A stretch of DNA of 8,950 nucleotides. Origin: Sphingomonadales bacterium. Its GTDB lineage: Bacteria > Pseudomonadota > Alphaproteobacteria > Sphingomonadales > Sphingomonadaceae. The stretch is taken from positions 1-8,950 of the forward strand of contig JAGWVC010000129.1 of assembly GCA_018971065.1 (NCBI GenBank), written 5' to 3'. The stretch's first letter is position 1. Each line of letters opens with the position of its first letter. The notes below the pieces were generated by a model. The model did no database searches, was not told the origin of the DNA, and worked only from the letters and a program-made list of their open reading frames with translations. The translations under genes and the position numbers were made by a program. Below, in pieces: positions 6,076 to 8,950 of the stretch.

Positions 6076-7134
6076 TTACCCCTTCAAATGCGGCATCACC
6101 TTATCCGCGTACAATTTGGCCTGCGCATAGACTTGCTCATACGAAAGCCCGCCGAACGAGAAGTTCGCCAGCATCTCATAGTCGCCCACCATCTCGACGC
6201 GCTCCTGGTGATGCTCGATCAACTGCTCGGGCGTGCCGATCATGTTGCCGCCGATATAGTCCTTGTACGCCTTGTGCGCGCCGCCGGCCGCCGCCGCGGC
6301 ATCGCCCATGTAGGCATAGGTGGAGTAGGACGGCAGGTCCTTGAAGTGCGGGCTCATGAACTCGTAGTGGTTGGCCACGGTCTCGAACATGCGCGCGAAG
6401 TACTTGTCGGTCTGGCGGGCAACTTCGGCCTTGTCCTCGTGGCACAGCACGAAGTCCGAGATGATGAACGGCGGCGCCTTGCGGCCCTGGATTTCCTCGA
6501 AGGTCTTGCGATAGGACAGGATTTCGGGGACGGCATTGCGCCAGTCACCCTGGCTGAAGCGCAACGCCTGCGTGCCCAGCTTGGCGGAGGATTCCACTGA
6601 CGACGGCGACATCGTCACCTGCACCATGCGTTCCTTCCAGCTCTTGAACGGGCCGGGTCGGACTTCGGTGCGCGGAATCTTGTACCACTTGGTGTCGGCC
6701 TCGACGATGCCGGTCTCGCAGCCCTCGATGATGATCGCGGCGGCCTCGTCGAACATCTCGCGGCTGTCGGCCAGTTCCACGCCGAAGCTGCGGAACTCGC
6801 GGCGGGCGGCGCCGCGGCCCATGCCCAGCCGCAGCCGGCCGTCGGACAGGATGTCAAGCTGCAGCGCCTGCTCCACCACGCGCAGCGGGTTGTTCCACGG
6901 CAGGATCACCGCGCCGGTGATCAGCTCGATCTTGCTGGTCTTGGCCGCCACCCACGAAAGCATCCCGAACGGATCGGGGCAGGCGGCATAGTCGGTGAAG
7001 TGGTGCTCGACCGGGCCGACATAGTCGAAGCCCATCGCCTCGGCCTCGACCGCCAGCTTGGTGTCTTCCATGAACTTCTGGCGATCGGGAATGCCTGAAA
7101 GGTTCTGGTAGCCCAGGTGCATGCCTACGCGCAT
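6076..7134 (-). CDS. Luciferase-like (LLM class) flavin-dependent monooxygenase
   Basis: A 352-residue member of the bacterial luciferase-like superfamily, which uses reduced FMN (or F420 in some branches) and usually O2 to oxidise small molecules. Family features seen: the beta-strand start MRVGMHLGYQ, the EHHF motif at 43-46, AVILPWNNPLRVVEQ at about 75-89, and the hallmark DILSDGRLRLGMGRG at 94-108 followed by RREF and a C-terminal region with GTPEQLIEHH, the usual flavin-phosphate-side helix. FMN is more likely than F420 in this type of bacterium; a partner flavin reductase is not in the window. The start at 7134 is preferred over an in-frame ATG at 7203 because AGGAGGG sits 7 bases upstream and the protein then begins directly at the first barrel strand; the longer start would overlap the dioxygenase gene. 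It follows the dioxygenase stop by 58 bases and is probably co-transcribed with it. Confidence 0.9.
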   Translation of the reverse strand: MRVGMHLGYQNLSGIPDRQKFMEDTKLAVEAEAMGFDYVGPVEHHFTDYAACPDPFGMLSWVAAKTSKIELITGAVILPWNNPLRVVEQALQLDILSDGRLRLGMGRGAARREFRSFGVELADSREMFDEAAAIIIEGCETGIVEADTKWYKIPRTEVRPGPFKSWKERMVQVTMSPSSVESSAKLGTQALRFSQGDWRNAVPEILSYRKTFEEIQGRKAPPFIISDFVLCHEDKAEVARQTDKYFARMFETVANHYEFMSPHFKDLPSYSTYAYMGDAAAAAGGAHKAYKDYIGGNMIGTPEQLIEHHQERVEMVGDYEMLANFSFGGLSYEQVYAQAKLYADKVMPHLKG

Positions 7135-7192
7135 CGTGTATCCCTCCTCATGCCCGGCCGCCGCGCGGCGCGGTGGTTCGTTGTCTCGAAAT

Positions 7193-8059
7193 TCAGTCCG
7201 CAACGGCGGTAATGGGTTCTTCGCCGTTGAGCGTGCAACGGTGGTACTCGCGCCGGCTGGCGGTGTCGTAAGGCGTCACCCGGTGCATCGCGCCGGTGTT
7301 GTCCCACATCGCCAGGTCGCCCATCTGCCATTGGTGGCGATAGACGTACTTGTCCTGCGTGGCGTGCCGCATCAGGCTTTCCAGCAGGTCGTGGCTCTTG
7401 GCGAAATGCATCCCCTCGATGTGCGAGGCCGAGGTGGACAGCACCAGCGACTTGCGGCCCGACTTGTGGTGCCACACCAGCGGATGCGTGGTGACGGGGT
7501 ACGAACACCACACCGCGAATTCCTCGGGCGTCACCGTCCGCATCGCCGGGAACAGCGCCGCCTGCATGGTGTGCACCACTTTCAGCGTCGCGTAATAGTC
7601 CTGCTCGTCCTTCGGCAGGTCCTCATAGGCGGCATAAGTGCTGCAAAACAGCGTGTCGCCGCCTTGCGTGGCCATGCGATACGGCGTGAACAGCGTCGCG
7701 AACGGCGGCGTCGTCTCATAGCTGCCGTCCATGTGCCACAGGTGGTTGCCGGGCAGGAAGCGCGCGTAATCGGGGTTGATGTCGGGGTCCAGGCTGACCT
7801 TCAGCACGCCGCCATCGCCCTCGTTCAGCGTCTTGCCGTCGGCGCCGCGCTTGGCCCCGCCCACGCGCACGTCGCCCAGCGTGGCGGCAATCGCACGCAG
7901 TTCCTCGTCGCTGGGGTGCAGCCCGCGCACCACCACCGCGCCGCGCCGGACCAGCAGCGCGCGGATATCGTCGCGGAACCGGCCAGATAGCAGGTCGGCC
8001 TTGTCGATCAGCAACTGCGACCCGATAACCGGGGTCAGGTCTACGGTCTCCAGCGCCAC
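7193..8059 (-). CDS. TauD/TfdA-family Fe(II)/2-oxoglutarate-dependent dioxygenase
   Basis: Predicted to hydroxylate its substrate with O2 and 2-oxoglutarate, giving succinate and CO2; in the family this often cleaves C-S, C-O or C-N bonds (taurine, 2,4-D). Positions in the 288-residue form: metal triad H109-x-D111 (in WHMDGSY) and H259 (in GAMHRVTPYD), T136 in GGDTLF near the 2-oxoglutarate site, and R270 and R274, 11 and 15 residues after the last histidine, exactly the TauD spacing. All catalytic residues are thus present. Start: a GTG at 8059 has GAGGAGG five bases upstream and aligns with the TauD N-terminus (DLTPVIGSQL resembles TPLGPYIGAQI). The longer GTG at 8155 (320 residues) has no clear binding site and would leave 16 bases to the divergent gene. 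Substrate unknown; the next gene is a flavin monooxygenase, suggesting successive oxidations. Confidence 0.9.
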   Translation of the reverse strand: MALETVDLTPVIGSQLLIDKADLLSGRFRDDIRALLVRRGAVVVRGLHPSDEELRAIAATLGDVRVGGAKRGADGKTLNEGDGGVLKVSLDPDINPDYARFLPGNHLWHMDGSYETTPPFATLFTPYRMATQGGDTLFCSTYAAYEDLPKDEQDYYATLKVVHTMQAALFPAMRTVTPEEFAVWCSYPVTTHPLVWHHKSGRKSLVLSTSASHIEGMHFAKSHDLLESLMRHATQDKYVYRHQWQMGDLAMWDNTGAMHRVTPYDTASRREYHRCTLNGEEPITAVAD

Positions 8060-8171
8060 GACATCCTCCTCGAAAACGAATCGGACCGGGTGTTCCGGCT
8101 CCGCAATTAATGTCACCTGAGCCGTAGCAATACCGCTGGACAAATCCCCTGTCACGAGGAATCTTCACGGC
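8060..8171. promoter_or_regulatory. Divergent intergenic region between dioxygenase and SnoaL-like genes
   Basis: With the dioxygenase starting at 8059, 112 bases separate the two divergent starts, enough for back-to-back promoters. It holds an imperfect inverted repeat, CGGACCGG (8082-8089) and CCGGCTCCG (8095-8103), one base bulged, next to the only AT-rich spot (AATTAAT, 8105-8111), and TGTCAC twice (8111-8116, 8150-8155). No convincing -35/-10 pair was found on either strand. This is the natural place for the nearby MarR regulator, or another one, to bind; that is inference. Confidence 0.4.
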
Positions 8172-8630
8172 ATGATCGACCCTGTTACCGACTGCGCGAT
8201 CCGCCAGCTTCACGCCCGCTATGTCGATGCCGTCTGGCGCAAGGACAGCACCGCCTTCGGCCAGTGCTGGACTGCCGATGCCCGCTGGCTGATCGCCGGA
8301 ATCGACGCGCCCGGCAGGGCGGCGGTGGTCGAAACCTTCGATGCCCTGATCGCCCCCAGCGAATCGGTGCTGATGATTCCCGGCGCGCTGGTGCTGGACG
8401 AAACCGCGCAAGGCATCGTCGGCCGCGTCACCGTCACCGAACTCATCAGGCGGCCGGGGATGACCATGCGCACCATCGGCCGCTATTACGACCGCTATGC
8501 GCGCGAAAACGGGGTCTTGTGCTTCGCTTCGCGCCACTGGCACGCCGCCTATCGCGGCGCCACCGACCTGTCCGACGCGATGCTCCCGCGTGAGGAATAC
8601 GGCCCGCCCCCGGCGATGCCGTCCGCCTGA
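8172..8630 (+). CDS. SnoaL-like (NTF2-fold) protein
   Basis: The only supported plus-strand gene: 152 residues of the SnoaL/NTF2-like cone fold, used in bacteria for small isomerases, cyclases, dehydratases or dioxygenase beta-subunit-like roles. Typical pattern seen: an N-terminal helix IRQLHARYVDAVWRKD (10-25), FGQCWTADARWLIAGI (29-44) with the usual DA-x-W core, G48 and a helix VVETFDALI, then the strand-rich half with VGRVTVTELI (83-92), RTIGRYYDRYAREN (100-113) and FASRHWHAAY (118-127). No diagnostic catalytic set can be assigned, so it may be an enzyme or a small-molecule-binding accessory. The ATG at 8172 has GAGGA 11 bases upstream, slightly far. Divergent from the oxygenase genes, probably part of the same pathway. 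Its last 82 bases overlap the 3' end of the convergent MarR gene. Confidence 0.82.
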   Translation: MIDPVTDCAIRQLHARYVDAVWRKDSTAFGQCWTADARWLIAGIDAPGRAAVVETFDALIAPSESVLMIPGALVLDETAQGIVGRVTVTELIRRPGMTMRTIGRYYDRYARENGVLCFASRHWHAAYRGATDLSDAMLPREEYGPPPAMPSA

Positions 8631-8950
8631 ATTCCCGTCTCCACCGCCGCGTCGATCCGCCCCAGCAGGCCGCGCAGCGTCGCCAGTTCATCCGCCGAAA
8701 ACTGGCCGAATATCGCCGCTTCCATCGCCAGCGCCTTGGGTGCGATTGCCTCGTACATCGCGCGCCCGGCCTCGCTCAACGCCAGCAGGTGCGATCGCCG
8801 GTCCTCCGGGTTCGGCTGCCGCACCAGCAGCCCGCGCTCCACCAGCGCGATCGCCGCGCGGCTCACCGTCACCTTGTCCATCCGCGACACCGCGCCGATC
8901 CCCGCCTGCGTCACCGGCGCTTCCTCGGCGGTGATGGCGATCACCCGCCA
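8549..8950 (-). CDS. MarR-family transcriptional regulator (5' part outside window)
   Basis: The C-terminal 133 residues of a winged-helix regulator; the start lies beyond the right edge, since the frame stays open to base 8950 (WRVIAITAEE...). Clear MarR signature: helix-turn-helix TQAGIGAVSRMDKVTVSRAA, the wing ERGLLVRQPNPEDRRSHLLALSEAGR with the DRR motif, then dimerisation helices ending near AAVETG. MarR proteins usually repress nearby catabolic or efflux genes and release DNA when they bind a phenolic or acidic ligand. Here the likely targets are the SnoaL/dioxygenase divergent promoters, or its own. The tail after about GIQADG (last ~25 residues, Gly/Ser-rich) is antisense to the end of the SnoaL-like gene and carries no family sequence, so it was probably acquired when an older stop was lost. 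Confidence 0.88.
   Translation of the reverse strand, partial: WRVIAITAEEAPVTQAGIGAVSRMDKVTVSRAAIALVERGLLVRQPNPEDRRSHLLALSEAGRAMYEAIAPKALAMEAAIFGQFSADELATLRGLLGRIDAAVETGIQADGIAGGGPYSSRGSIASDRSVAPR

Noticed and set aside
5761..6600. Plus-strand open frame crossing the palindromic gap
   Set aside because: It is antisense to the ends of two real genes and reads through hairpins in the gap; no ribosome binding site or family resemblance.
7135..7203. N-terminal extension of the luciferase-like protein to an ATG at 7203
   Set aside because: The ATG at 7134 has a near-perfect AGGAGGG and begins at the first barrel strand; the extension is polar, non-family sequence that overlaps the dioxygenase stop.
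7716..8543. A 275-codon minus-strand open frame running through the SnoaL-like gene and the dioxygenase N-terminal half
   Set aside because: Out of frame with the dioxygenase and antisense to the SnoaL-like gene, both well supported; low-complexity translation.
1..8950. CRISPR arrays, tRNA/rRNA genes, insertion sequences, phage genes
   Set aside because: No regularly spaced direct repeats, no cloverleaf or rRNA sequence recognised, and no transposase, integrase or phage-like frame in either strand.

Overview
The window is GC-rich throughout (clearly above 60% by eye), densely coded and almost entirely read from the minus strand. Codon style, the GAF-GGDEF architecture, the catabolic flavoenzyme/SDR/dioxygenase mix and the palindrome-rich intergenic segment fit an alphaproteobacterium, most likely of the Sphingomonadales (Sphingomonas/Novosphingobium-like). 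That placement is an inference from style; no rRNA or tRNA marker is present.

Layout, left to right. At 1-41 lies the first 13 codons of a minus-strand gene with a secretion-signal-like start. At 172-1485 is a membrane-anchored GAF-GGDEF diguanylate cyclase, preceded by a structured ~100-base leader. At 1585-5870 is a tight minus-strand operon, transcribed in the order Fe-S flavoenzyme of the old-yellow-enzyme/trimethylamine-dehydrogenase class (3783-5870), short-chain dehydrogenase (2865-3758), aminoglycoside-phosphotransferase-fold kinase-like protein (1585-2865, start overlapping the preceding stop as TGATG). A 205-base gap (5871-6075) is packed with palindromes. At 6076-8059 is a second minus-strand pair: a TauD/TfdA-type Fe(II)/2-oxoglutarate dioxygenase followed by a luciferase-like flavin monooxygenase. 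Divergent to them is a SnoaL-like small protein (8172-8630), whose 3' end overlaps by 82 bases the 3' end of a convergent, edge-truncated MarR-family regulator (8549-8950).

Taken together, 1585-8950 reads as a degradative gene cluster: two oxygenases (2-oxoglutarate and flavin dependent), an Fe-S flavoenzyme, an SDR alcohol/ketone dehydrogenase, a possible kinase, a SnoaL-like enzyme or binding protein, and a MarR regulator of the kind that often senses aromatic or other small acids. I do not recognise the cluster as a described pathway and cannot name the substrate. Several proteins show non-standard active-site residues (no FadH-type tyrosine and no second GxGxxG in the flavoenzyme; Asp-to-Asn in the kinase catalytic loop), which are the points most worth checking. 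The diguanylate cyclase and the leftmost gene probably belong to separate transcription units.
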